Position numbers and translations under genes: made by a program. A stretch of 64,000 nt of DNA from CAXXOK01 sp963666755 (GTDB lineage: Bacteria > Bacillota > Clostridia > Christensenellales > Aristaeellaceae): contig CAXXGW010000009.1 in assembly GCA_963666755.2 (NCBI GenBank), positions 2,356,001-2,420,000 of the forward strand. The letters run 5' to 3'. Positions 16,170-24,389 of this stretch are shown here, piece by piece (within the stretch, counting starts at the first letter, position 1; each line of letters starts with the position of its first letter). The notes beneath the pieces are model-generated. The model searched no databases and was not told where the DNA came from. It worked only from the letters and a program-made list of their open reading frames with translations.

Positions 16170-17195
16170 ATGCGCGCATGGCTTTGCCGGAGTATTCTGG
16201 TATGGTTCGCCCTCGTTTGCACGCCGCTGGCCCCGGCAGCGGCTCTCCCCACTGAAACCCCCGCCCATGTGGATTTCGGCACCTACGGGCAGCCCGCGTA
16301 CGCCTACCTGCAAACGCTCGATCAGGACTATTGGGCGCGGGACTGTCTAGACGACGAACAGACGGAGCGCGTGCAGGAATGGCTGCTTTCCACCCTGTCG
16401 GCAATGGGGTATGCCTCCCGGCAGGTGGAGGTGCAGAATTTTCTGTTTCAGGGGCCGTATCAGGACGATTATCTGTCGCAGAATATTGTGGTGACCCTGC
16501 CCGGTTCCGGCACGGAGCGGGTGGTGGTCGGCGCGCATTACGACGGGCACGGCGCGGGGGATAACGCCTCCGGCGTGGCGGTGCTTCTGGAAACCGCGCA
16601 GCGCCTGATTGCCGAACCGCAGTTGCCGGAAACCGTCGTGTTTGTGTTGATCGGCGCGGAAGAGGAAACCATGGCCGGCTCCGATACCTATGTGGAAAGC
16701 CTGACCGAGGAGGAGCTCGCGCATACGGCTTACTACGTGAACATCGATTCCGTGCTCTGCGGCGATCTGTGCTATCTCTACGGCGGCGTGCCCGACTTTG
16801 CCAACCAAACCGTTACGGGCCTGCACGCCTTTGAGACCTTTAAGGCGATCGGGGATCGGCTCGGCCTCGGGCTGCACCTGGTTCCCTGGACGTTTGCCAG
16901 CCCCGCGCCCGGCTTTGCCCAGCCCGAATACCCCTCTCCCTCCACGGGCAACTGGAGCAGCCACGTCAGCTTTGTCCAGCAAGGCATCGAGTATGTGTAT
17001 CTGGAAGCCAGCAACTGGAACATACCCGGCCCCAACGGCCAGTACGACGGCTCCGGCGAAACGGCCGAGGGCGGAAAGTTCATGCACACCGAAAGGGATA
17101 CGCTTGCCGAACTGGAAGCTGTGTTTCCCGGCCGCGCAAGGGTGCATATGCAGGTATTTTCCCTGTTGCTGCACGCGGTGCTAACCGGGTTCTGA
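16170..17195 (+). CDS. Secreted M28-family zinc peptidase
   Basis: 341 aa with an N-terminal signal peptide (MRAWLCRSILVWFALVCTPL...AAA). The M28 zinc ligands can be followed in order: the His of VVVGAHYDGHG, the Asp of GDNASGVAVLLE, the catalytic Glu pair in GAEEETMAGS, the Asp of NIDSV, and the C-terminal His of MHTERDT. It probably acts as an extracytoplasmic aminopeptidase; its specificity is unknown. The ATG has GGAAGGAG upstream and its own promoter at 16087. The similarly exported deacetylase follows 80 bp later on the same strand with a separate promoter. Confidence 0.88.
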   Translation: MRAWLCRSILVWFALVCTPLAPAAALPTETPAHVDFGTYGQPAYAYLQTLDQDYWARDCLDDEQTERVQEWLLSTLSAMGYASRQVEVQNFLFQGPYQDDYLSQNIVVTLPGSGTERVVVGAHYDGHGAGDNASGVAVLLETAQRLIAEPQLPETVVFVLIGAEEETMAGSDTYVESLTEEELAHTAYYVNIDSVLCGDLCYLYGGVPDFANQTVTGLHAFETFKAIGDRLGLGLHLVPWTFASPAPGFAQPEYPSPSTGNWSSHVSFVQQGIEYVYLEASNWNIPGPNGQYDGSGETAEGGKFMHTERDTLAELEAVFPGRARVHMQVFSLLLHAVLTGF

Positions 17196-17217
17196 TTGAC
17201 TTCACCCCAGCCATATC

Positions 17218-17246
17218 TTGACAGCGGAGGGCGGGGCGGCTATACT
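17218..17246 (+). promoter_or_regulatory. Promoter of PIG-L gene
   Basis: TTGACA (17218-17223), 17-bp spacer, TATACT (17241-17246), about 30 bp before the start codon, so the 5' leader is very short. Confidence 0.75.
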
Positions 17247-17275
17247 GGCGCTGAATCTTCCTGTCGAGGGCATGT

Positions 17276-18466
17276 ATGGCACATTTAAAAAGAGGTTTCC
17301 TGCCACTGGTTTTCGCGCTTGCGCTGTGCTGCGCAGGCACCGCTGCCGCACAGCAGGCTGCGAACCTTACGCCCCGGTGCTCATTTGTGAGCCCCGACCC
17401 GACCAAGGCTGCCTCCGTGCTTTCGGATCAGGCTTATTTAACGTACCTGACCCTGCCGCAGGATAGCGCGCTGGACATCACGCTGCCCGAAGGGGCCCGT
17501 TGCGCGGGGCTGTACTGCAAGTTTTCCGGCCTGCCCGCGCCCTGCGATGTGATGGGGCAAACCTCCGACGGGGGCTGGGCCGTGCTGGCCCGGGTGGACA
17601 TCTCTTTTGTGAACAACTACATCGCGCTGCCCCCGACCGCGGGCGCACTCCGGCTGCAAGCGCACGGCGAAACCCGTATATCGGAACTGCGGGTGCTGGG
17701 CGAGGGCGATCTGCCCGCCTGGGTGCAAACCTGGCGGACTTTTGAGGGCAAGGCGGATTTGATGCTGGTGGTGGCGCACCCGGACGATGAATATGTGTTT
17801 TTGGGCGGCACGCTGCCCTACTACTGCGGTCAGCTGCATAAAAAAACGCTGGTCGTCTATATGACAACCGGCTACACCCGGCGGCGCAACGAGCTGCTGG
17901 ACGGCCTGTGGGCCAGCGGCGTGCGGGACTACCCCGTGCTGTGCGAGTACCGGGACGGATATACCCACCTGATTACCTACGCGTTTAATCTCTGGGGCGG
18001 CCGCGACGCGGTTTACCGGCGGGTAACAAATCTCGTACGCCTGTACCAGCCGGATGTGGTGGTGACCATGGACATCAAAAACGGCGAGGATAAGCACGGC
18101 ATGCACCGTGCCGCGGCCGACGCGGCCGTGAACGCCGTGGCGCTGGCCGCCGACCCTGCCTACACCCCCGACGGCGCGGGCAACCCGGACGTATGGCAGG
18201 TGCGCAAGCTCTACGTACACCTCTACCCCAAAAATCGGGTGATCCTGCCGTGGGATACGCTCACCCTGAGCGTGTTTGGCGGTAAAACGGCGGCGGACGT
18301 CGCGCGCGAAGCCTTTCACATGCATGTATCCCAGCGCAAAACGCGCCACAAGGTATACCTCTGCAACCCTTACGATAGCAAGGATTTTGGCCTGTATTCC
18401 TCCACTGTGGGGCCGGACGAGCAGCGCAACGACTTTTTTGAGCACATCCCCGCGCAGCCCCAGTAG
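17276..18466 (+). CDS. Secreted PIG-L/LmbE-family deacetylase
   Basis: 396 aa with a signal peptide (LPLVFALALCCAGTAAA). The first about 150 residues look like a beta-rich carbohydrate-binding-type domain. The catalytic domain starts at LMLVVAHPDDEYVFLGGTLP; AHPDDE supplies the zinc ligands and catalytic Asp, and KHGMHRAAADAA provides the distal His. The family removes N-acetyl groups from amino sugars such as GlcNAc in glycans. Export suggests action on external or cell-surface polysaccharide. The ribosome site is weak (GAGGGC) and a short frame-shifted ATG lies just upstream. Confidence 0.85.
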   Translation: MAHLKRGFLPLVFALALCCAGTAAAQQAANLTPRCSFVSPDPTKAASVLSDQAYLTYLTLPQDSALDITLPEGARCAGLYCKFSGLPAPCDVMGQTSDGGWAVLARVDISFVNNYIALPPTAGALRLQAHGETRISELRVLGEGDLPAWVQTWRTFEGKADLMLVVAHPDDEYVFLGGTLPYYCGQLHKKTLVVYMTTGYTRRRNELLDGLWASGVRDYPVLCEYRDGYTHLITYAFNLWGGRDAVYRRVTNLVRLYQPDVVVTMDIKNGEDKHGMHRAAADAAVNAVALAADPAYTPDGAGNPDVWQVRKLYVHLYPKNRVILPWDTLTLSVFGGKTAADVAREAFHMHVSQRKTRHKVYLCNPYDSKDFGLYSSTVGPDEQRNDFFEHIPAQPQ

Positions 18467-18491
18467 CCGCGCGGCCCTTTCCAAAAATGCA

Positions 18492-18532
18492 GGGCGGACA
18501 CGGAAGGCCGCACAAACCTTCCGCACCCGCCC
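18492..18532. terminator. Bidirectional hairpin between convergent genes
   Basis: GGGCGG..CGGAAGG (from 18492) pairs with CCTTCCG..CCCGCCC (to about 18532), an interrupted stem between the PIG-L stop and the leftward esterase stop. Confidence 0.5.
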
Positions 18533-18544
18533 CGCCGGCACAAG

Positions 18545-19507
18545 CTAATTTCGCAGCGCGCGCACACGTTCACTGATCCACGCATACGCGCTGTACGATT
18601 CCTCATAGTCGAAAAACAGAAAATCATGCGGCATGCCCCGGAAGATGCGGTACTCAATCGGTACATCCGCATCCTGCAGGCGCTTGAGGTATTCCAGCGC
18701 CTGATCGATCAGCACATCGCACTCGGCCAGCAGCGCCTTACAGGGCGGCATACCACGCAGGTCGGGGGCCAGCAGCGGCGAAACCTGCGGGTCCAGCCAT
18801 TGCGCGGGTGTTGCATAGGCTGCGTTATACGACAGCAGGTGCTTGTAATCCAGATTGTACCCTGTGCCGTAGAGCATCTCGGATTCGCGTGGCTCCCCCA
18901 CCCGCATGTCCACCACAGGGTACGCCAGCACCTGCAGTGCGGGCACGCGGATGGCGTCGTGCAGGCAGCGCAGGCAGATCGCTGTGGAAAGGTTGCCGCC
19001 CGCGCTGTCGCCGGCCACCACATCCCAGGTGGCGCGGGCATTCCACTCGGCCGCATGTTTGCGCGCCCACAGCAGGGTATCGTAGCATTGGTTCAATTGC
19101 GTGGGGTAGGGGTGCTCCGGTGCCAGCGCATAATCCGGCATCACCACCACCGCTTCGGCGCCCTGCGCCAGCACGCGCCCGATATAGTCGAAACATTCCA
19201 CATCCCGGATGGCAAAACCGCCTCCGTGGCTGTACAAAAGCAGCGGGAACGGCCCCTGCCCCTCGGGCAGGAACAGGCGAACCCGGGTGGGCAAGCCGCC
19301 CGCCTCAATCAGCACATCACGGGTGGGTATCTCCACCTCCCGGCCTTTGCGGATGCGTTTTTGCAGCGCCAGCGAGGCCTCGGTCAGCGAATCCAGAAAG
19401 GGCCGGGTCTCCGGCGTAAGCGCCGCGGGCACATCCACATACCCGAAGGTCAGTCCCGGCTTAATCCCCCCACGCGGGGGCATGACGAGCATTTTCCCCT
19501 GTTGCAT
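18545..19507 (-). CDS. Alpha/beta-hydrolase esterase, hormone-sensitive lipase type
   Basis: 320 aa. The oxyanion-hole motif HGGGF (YSHGGGFAIRD) and the nucleophile elbow GDSAGGN are diagnostic. Late residues supply the Asp (AECDVLIDQA) and catalytic His (FRGMPHDFLFF). There is no signal peptide, so it is cytoplasmic, perhaps deacylating imported glycans or small esters. AAGGAGG lies 7 nt before the ATG. It follows the ribose-type ABC genes by 12 bp on the same strand, so it is likely the last gene of that operon and may remove acyl groups from the transported sugar (inference). Confidence 0.88.
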   Translation of the reverse strand: MQQGKMLVMPPRGGIKPGLTFGYVDVPAALTPETRPFLDSLTEASLALQKRIRKGREVEIPTRDVLIEAGGLPTRVRLFLPEGQGPFPLLLYSHGGGFAIRDVECFDYIGRVLAQGAEAVVVMPDYALAPEHPYPTQLNQCYDTLLWARKHAAEWNARATWDVVAGDSAGGNLSTAICLRCLHDAIRVPALQVLAYPVVDMRVGEPRESEMLYGTGYNLDYKHLLSYNAAYATPAQWLDPQVSPLLAPDLRGMPPCKALLAECDVLIDQALEYLKRLQDADVPIEYRIFRGMPHDFLFFDYEESYSAYAWISERVRALRN

Positions 19508-19519
19508 GGCAACCCCTCC

Positions 19520-21022
19520 TTACACGGCCAGCCCGGAGCTAGCCGCCATGATCCTGTCCTGCGTAAAGTCGGCGCGGGCGAACTCGCCGGTCAGCTTGCC
19601 TTCGGCCATCACCAGTACCCGATCGCACATGCCGATAATCTCCTGCATTTCGGAGGATACCATCAGGATGGACAGACCGTTTTCCACCAGCCGGTTCATC
19701 AGCCGGTAGATTTCCGCCTTGGCGTTGATGTCGATGCCGCGCGTCGGCTCCGCCAGGATCAGGATTTGCGGGTCGATGGCAATCCACTTGGCGATGATGG
19801 CCTTCTGCTGGTTGCCGCCGCTAAAGTTGCGGGCAATCTTACGCGGCTCGTTGGGGCGGATGTCCAGCTGGGTAAAATACTGTTCCAAAAAGCGGCGGAT
19901 GCGCTTTTTGCGCAGCACGCCCCGGACGCTGACGCGGGGATAGTTGGCCATGATCATGTTATCGGCCATGGTCGCGTCCAGAAACAACCCCTCTTCCTTG
20001 CGGTTTTCGGGGATAAACGCAATGCCCTGCCGCATGGCGTCCTGCGGGTTGCGCAGGCGCAGGGGCTTGCCGTTCAGCAGAATCGTCCCCGCATCCAGCG
20101 GCGTGGCGCCAAACAGCGTGCGCACCACATCCGTCATGCCCGCGCCTACCAGCCCGGTCATTCCCAGAATTTCTCCTTTATGAAGGGCAAAGGAAATATC
20201 GCGGAACCGCTTGTGTCGGGTCAGCCCCCGCGCCTCCAACACCGGCTCGCCGGGCACGGTATGCCGCTCCGGGTAGTACGCGCTCAGCTTGCGGCCCACC
20301 ATCAGGCTGACCAGCTGCTCCTTGGTTACGGCACGCGCGGCGTTGTCCAGCGTGTCGATGCACTCGCCGTCCCGGAAAACCGTCACCCGGTCGGCCATGT
20401 CCAGCACTTCCTCCAACCGGTGGGAAATGTAGATAATGCCGACCTGCTTTGCCCGCAGCGTCCTGATGATTGCAAACAGCCGCTCGCTTTCTTTTTCCGT
20501 CAGCACGGCGGTCGGTTCGTCCAGCACCAGAATGCGGGAGTCGTTAAACAGCGATTTAATAATTTCCACCATCTGCTGCTGCGCCACGCTAAGCGACGCT
20601 ACCTTGCAGCTGCTGTCCAGATGCGCAAACCCCACCTGCGCCATAAAAGCGTTCGCCTTGCGGATCATGCCGCGGCGATCGACCACGCAGCCGTTTTTCA
20701 GCTCCTTGCCCAGAAAGATATTCTCCGCGATGGACAGCGACGGCACCAGGTTAAACTCCTGATAGATGGTGGCAATGCCGTTATGCAGCGCGTCGCTGGC
20801 GCCCGCCAGCTCCACCCGCTCGCCGCCCAGATAGATCGCCCCATCGTTGGGCCGGTACACACCGCTCAGGATTTTAATCAGCGTGCTTTTGCCCGCGCCG
20901 TTCTCCCCGACGATGGCGTGCACCTCCCCGGCTTTCAGGGTAAAGCAGACGTCCTTGAGCGCGTTCACCCCGGCAAATTGCTTGGTGATGTGCTCCATCC
21001 GCAACAGTTCGCAATCGCTCAT
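19520..21022 (-). CDS. Sugar ABC transporter ATPase (RbsA/MglA type)
   Basis: 500 aa with two ATPase domains, as in the CUT2 family. Domain 1 has GENGAGKSTLIKILSG and the signature SVAQQQMVEI with Walker B ILVLDEPTAVL. Domain 2 has the degenerate P-loop GMTGLVGAGMTDVVR, signature NFSGGNQQKAIIAKW and LILAEPTRGIDI. In domain 2's Walker B, the usual D before EPTRG is A (ILAEPTRG). It powers uptake of a monosaccharide with the permease and binding protein encoded just upstream. Confidence 0.93.
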   Translation of the reverse strand: MSDCELLRMEHITKQFAGVNALKDVCFTLKAGEVHAIVGENGAGKSTLIKILSGVYRPNDGAIYLGGERVELAGASDALHNGIATIYQEFNLVPSLSIAENIFLGKELKNGCVVDRRGMIRKANAFMAQVGFAHLDSSCKVASLSVAQQQMVEIIKSLFNDSRILVLDEPTAVLTEKESERLFAIIRTLRAKQVGIIYISHRLEEVLDMADRVTVFRDGECIDTLDNAARAVTKEQLVSLMVGRKLSAYYPERHTVPGEPVLEARGLTRHKRFRDISFALHKGEILGMTGLVGAGMTDVVRTLFGATPLDAGTILLNGKPLRLRNPQDAMRQGIAFIPENRKEEGLFLDATMADNMIMANYPRVSVRGVLRKKRIRRFLEQYFTQLDIRPNEPRKIARNFSGGNQQKAIIAKWIAIDPQILILAEPTRGIDINAKAEIYRLMNRLVENGLSILMVSSEMQEIIGMCDRVLVMAEGKLTGEFARADFTQDRIMAASSGLAV

Positions 21023-21031
21023 GCCGCTACC

Positions 21032-22003
21032 TCACTGCTGTTTCCGGGCGTTGGTGAAGGCGTCTATGGCGCACACCGCAATAATCACCACACCGATGGC
21101 CACCGTCTGCCAGTAGATGTTCACGCGCAGCAGCACCAGCCCGTTGCGGATCAGCACCATCAGCAGCGCGCCCAGCACCGTGCCCACGATGGAGCCCGCG
21201 CCGCCGCTGAGCGCCGTGCCGCCGACGATCACCGCCGCGATGGAATCCATATCGTAGGTGCCCGCCGCGTTGGGGTTGCCGCCATTCAGGCGGCCGGTGA
21301 CGATAATGGCGGCAATACCGCACAACAAACCCGCAATGGTGTACACCAGAATGCGCGTGCGGTCCACCGCGATGCCGGAGAGTTTCGCGGCCGTCTCGTT
21401 GCCGCCCACGGCCTTGACCCGGTTGCCCAGCACAGTTTTATTCAAAAGGAAAATGCACACCGCGGCAATGGCCACCAGGATCATCACCATCCAGGGGATC
21501 GGCCCCAGACTGCCGCGGCCGATATCCGCAATCACATCGTTATTTAGCAACACGATGTTGCCTTCCGACAGCACCAGAATAATGCCCTTGACGATATTGG
21601 TCATGCCCAGCGTAATGATAAAGGCGGGCAAGTGCAGTTTGGTAATCAGCGCGCCGTTGGAAAAGCCGACCGCCATGCTGGCCACGATTGCCAGCAGCAT
21701 GGAAAGGATCAGCGGATAGCCGCCCTTGAGGGAGTAGGCAAGCACCATGCTGCCCAGCGTCATGGACTGGCCTACCGACAGGTCAATCCCACCGGAAATG
21801 ATCACGAAGGTCTGCCCGATGGCGATGATGCACACCAGCGTAGTCTGCTTGAGAATGTTAATCAGGTTGTCGGAGGTGAAAAACGTCGTTGTCACGACGG
21901 AAAGCACCGCGCACATCAGGATCAGGATGAGGGCAAGCCCGGTTTCGCGGTATTTCCAAATCGAACGCAGCGAAACGCCCCGATTTGTTTCCATCTTTTC
22001 CAT
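21032..22003 (-). CDS. Sugar ABC transporter permease (RbsC type)
   Basis: 323 aa, about ten membrane segments. It carries the BPD_transp_2 signature (FVIISGGIDLSVGQSMTLGSM) and GNRVKAVGGNETAAKLSGIAVDRTRI, typical of RbsC-like permeases. The C-terminal region has AAVIVGGTALSGGAGSIVG. The ATG at 22003 is preceded by GGAGG. It lies between the binding-protein gene (86 bp upstream) and the ATPase gene (9 bp downstream), completing a CUT2 monosaccharide importer. Confidence 0.93.
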   Translation of the reverse strand: MEKMETNRGVSLRSIWKYRETGLALILILMCAVLSVVTTTFFTSDNLINILKQTTLVCIIAIGQTFVIISGGIDLSVGQSMTLGSMVLAYSLKGGYPLILSMLLAIVASMAVGFSNGALITKLHLPAFIITLGMTNIVKGIILVLSEGNIVLLNNDVIADIGRGSLGPIPWMVMILVAIAAVCIFLLNKTVLGNRVKAVGGNETAAKLSGIAVDRTRILVYTIAGLLCGIAAIIVTGRLNGGNPNAAGTYDMDSIAAVIVGGTALSGGAGSIVGTVLGALLMVLIRNGLVLLRVNIYWQTVAIGVVIIAVCAIDAFTNARKQQ

Positions 22004-22089
22004 ACTCTACTGCCTCCTGCCCCGGAAACGGGAGGACCCGAGCAAAATCTCCATTCTACTCGGATCCTTCCCTGCCGGACGCGGTTCCT

Positions 22090-23040
22090 TTAATTCGGGT
22101 ATTTCTCCATGACGTTGTTGGCGTCCACAATCACGTAGCCGGTGTTCACGTTGGGGGAGATTTCCTTGCCCTCGTGCAGCGCCATCAGCTCTTCCACGAT
22201 GTTGGAGCCCCAGTTGTACTGGCCCTGCGTAACGGTGCTGTACACCTGGCCGTCTTTCACGCCCTGGATAACCGCTTCCAGATCGTCAAACACGATCAGG
22301 AGCTTGTCCGCCTTGGTCCAGCCGCGGGATTTGAAAGCGGAGATGCCCGCCTCGCCGGCCGCGTCCAGCTGAATCAGCGCGTCGAAATCCGGGTAGCTGG
22401 TAATCATGTTTTCGATATCGGACAGCGCCTTGGTCACATCGCCGTTGCTGGCGTTGGACTGCACAATTTTGATGTCCGGATACTTGGCGGCCAGCACATC
22501 GTCCACGCCCTTGCGGCGGGCGATCAACCCGGCCTGCGCGACCACGCCGGTCTCGCAAAGCACAGTGCCTTTGCCGTTGAGGGCCTGCCCAATCACTTCG
22601 CCCATGGCGCAGCCCGCCTCGTAGTTATCGGTGCCCACATAGCCTACCCGCTTGGAGTTGGGGGCGTCGGTATCAAAGCACAGCACCGGGATACCGGCTT
22701 CCACAGCCTTGTCGATGTAAGGCGTGAGCGCTTCGGAATCGCAGGGGCCGATCGCGATGCCGTCCACCTTCTGGGTAATCAAGTCTTCCATGATCTGAAT
22801 CTGCTGGGATACGTCGCCGTTTTGCGGGCCCTGCAGGATCATTTCCGCATTGAGGCCCTCCTTGGCGATGGTATCCTCGGCACCCTGGCCGATCGCGTCA
22901 AAGAAGGGATGGATGTTGGCGTAAATGATGGCGAAGGTCAGCTTTTTGTCGGCCTCGGCACCTGCCGGCGCCAGCTGGCAGCCGATCATGGCGGTTACCA
23001 GAAGCGCGCATAGGAGGATTCGCAGAAGGTTCTTGTTCAT
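22090..23040 (-). CDS. Sugar ABC transporter substrate-binding lipoprotein (CUT2)
   Basis: 316 aa. The N-terminus is a lipoprotein signal (LLCALLVTAMIGC) and the mature part is a periplasmic-binding type I fold: KLTFAIIYANIHPFFDAIGQGAED, DGIAIGPCDSEALTPYIDKA, YVGTDNYEAG. Such proteins bind ribose-, galactose- or similar monosaccharides; the exact sugar cannot be read. I chose the ATG at 23040 because AAAGGAG is 8 nt upstream; an ATG two codons earlier is too close. It leads the operon binding protein-permease-ATPase-esterase and follows the YesM/YesN genes. Confidence 0.92.
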   Translation of the reverse strand: MNKNLLRILLCALLVTAMIGCQLAPAGAEADKKLTFAIIYANIHPFFDAIGQGAEDTIAKEGLNAEMILQGPQNGDVSQQIQIMEDLITQKVDGIAIGPCDSEALTPYIDKAVEAGIPVLCFDTDAPNSKRVGYVGTDNYEAGCAMGEVIGQALNGKGTVLCETGVVAQAGLIARRKGVDDVLAAKYPDIKIVQSNASNGDVTKALSDIENMITSYPDFDALIQLDAAGEAGISAFKSRGWTKADKLLIVFDDLEAVIQGVKDGQVYSTVTQGQYNWGSNIVEELMALHEGKEISPNVNTGYVIVDANNVMEKYPN

Positions 23041-23132
23041 ACCCATGCTCCTTTCAAATTGGATCCCCAACACAGCGGAAAGGGCCGTGCATATCGCACG
23101 GGGAGGCACCGCGCTTTCCGCTTTCTGGATTG

Positions 23133-23160
23133 AGTATACGGCAAACCGACCGCCCTGCAA
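23133..23160 (-). promoter_or_regulatory. Promoter of ribose-type ABC operon
   Basis: On the minus strand, TTGCAG (23155-23160) and TATACT (23133-23138) are 16 bp apart, about 95 bp before the binding-protein start. The AraC-type regulator encoded upstream could act here. Confidence 0.55.
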
Positions 23161-23249
23161 ATGCAAAAAACAAAGGCGATCGGCAAAACTCCACCCGAAA
23201 TGGCGGGTGTGGAAGCGCGATATGCAATTTTCTACGCCGAATCTTTCAA

Positions 23250-24389
23250 TTATAACGGTATGCCGCCCTCCTTGAAGGCGATCGGGGGCAGCCCCGTCAT
23301 GCGGTGGAACACGGCGCTGAAATAGTTGGCGTTGTCGTACCCCACGCGCCGCGCGATTTCCACCACGCTGTAATCGGTGGTGCGCAGCATCTCCTTGGCG
23401 CGGTCGATGCGGTAGCCCGTCAGGTACTTGGTAAACGTTGTGCCCGCGTATTGCTTGAACACATTGCTGAAATAGTTGGGGCTCAGGCCCACAATATCCG
23501 CCATTTGCCGGGTCGAAAGCGCGGGCGAATCATAATGGCCGCGCACATAGTTTTTCGCCTTGTCGACCAGCCCGGCCGTGACGCTGGTGGCCACGCTGCG
23601 GTAGGCGACCACCGCGCCAAAGCAGGCGCAAAGAGCCGTGCGCGCGTGCGCAAGGTCGGTTGTCCGTTCCAGAAAAGCCGTCAAATCGTCAATCTGGGGC
23701 AGCGTTTCGTGTGGGTCACCGCTCATGCTCTCCACCGCCTTGACGCAGCAGCTGAGCATTTTCAAAAGGAAAAACGACCGAAACAGCGACGATTGGAACG
23801 ACGTTTCCCCGACATCCAGCAGCAGCCGGTCGGTAAAGGCCTCCACCCCTTCCGGCGTGCCCGCGCGCAGGAAGGCGTCCAGTTGCTCCTCCGCCTGCAG
23901 GGTCTGGCTGATATCCGCCGCGCCGATTTCCCCGCCGGGGCTTTCCTGCAAATGGTGCTCCACCTTGCGCAAATCCTCAATCAGGCGGCTGACGTGCGCC
24001 CGGTGGTCGTTTTCCTCCTGCAGCTGCTCGTTGAGTTTAACCAGAATCCGGATCAGCTTATCGGGGGTTACGGGCTTTACGATGTAATCCTGCACGCCGA
24101 TGCGGATGGCGTCCTGTGCGTAGCCGAACTCCATAAACCCGCTCAGGATGATGATCTTGATCGAGGGAACCACCTTTTTAGCCTGCTTGCTCAGCTCCAG
24201 CCCATCCATAAAGGGCATGCGGATGTCGGTAATCAGCACCTCCGGCCGGTAGCGCTGCACGGCCTGCAGCGCCTCCTCGCCGTCCGACGCGGTGGCGCAG
24301 ATCACAAAGCCGTAGCGTTCCCAGTCGATCACGCGGCAGATGTTTTCCCGCGTCGTTTTTTCATCCTCCGCAAACACGATGCTATACAT
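23250..24389 (-). CDS. YesN-type response regulator (receiver + AraC HTH)
   Basis: 379 aa. The receiver domain has the acidic pair FAEDE, the phospho-acceptor Asp in VLITDIRMPFMDG, and the switch Lys in YIVKPV. A linker of about 140 aa follows, then two AraC helix-turn-helix units at the C-terminus (STRQMADIVGLSPNYFSNVFKQYAG and SVVEIARRVGYDNANYFSAVFHRMTG). It should be phosphorylated by the histidine kinase whose gene overlaps it by 8 bp and activate the adjacent CUT2 transporter operon. Confidence 0.93.
   Translation of the reverse strand: MYSIVFAEDEKTTRENICRVIDWERYGFVICATASDGEEALQAVQRYRPEVLITDIRMPFMDGLELSKQAKKVVPSIKIIILSGFMEFGYAQDAIRIGVQDYIVKPVTPDKLIRILVKLNEQLQEENDHRAHVSRLIEDLRKVEHHLQESPGGEIGAADISQTLQAEEQLDAFLRAGTPEGVEAFTDRLLLDVGETSFQSSLFRSFFLLKMLSCCVKAVESMSGDPHETLPQIDDLTAFLERTTDLAHARTALCACFGAVVAYRSVATSVTAGLVDKAKNYVRGHYDSPALSTRQMADIVGLSPNYFSNVFKQYAGTTFTKYLTGYRIDRAKEMLRTTDYSVVEIARRVGYDNANYFSAVFHRMTGLPPIAFKEGGIPL

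Noticed and set aside
18626..21547. 973-codon open frame on the plus strand
   Set aside because: It lies opposite the esterase, the ABC ATPase and part of the permease gene. Composition (His/Gln/Arg/Val) is typical of antisense shadow frames.
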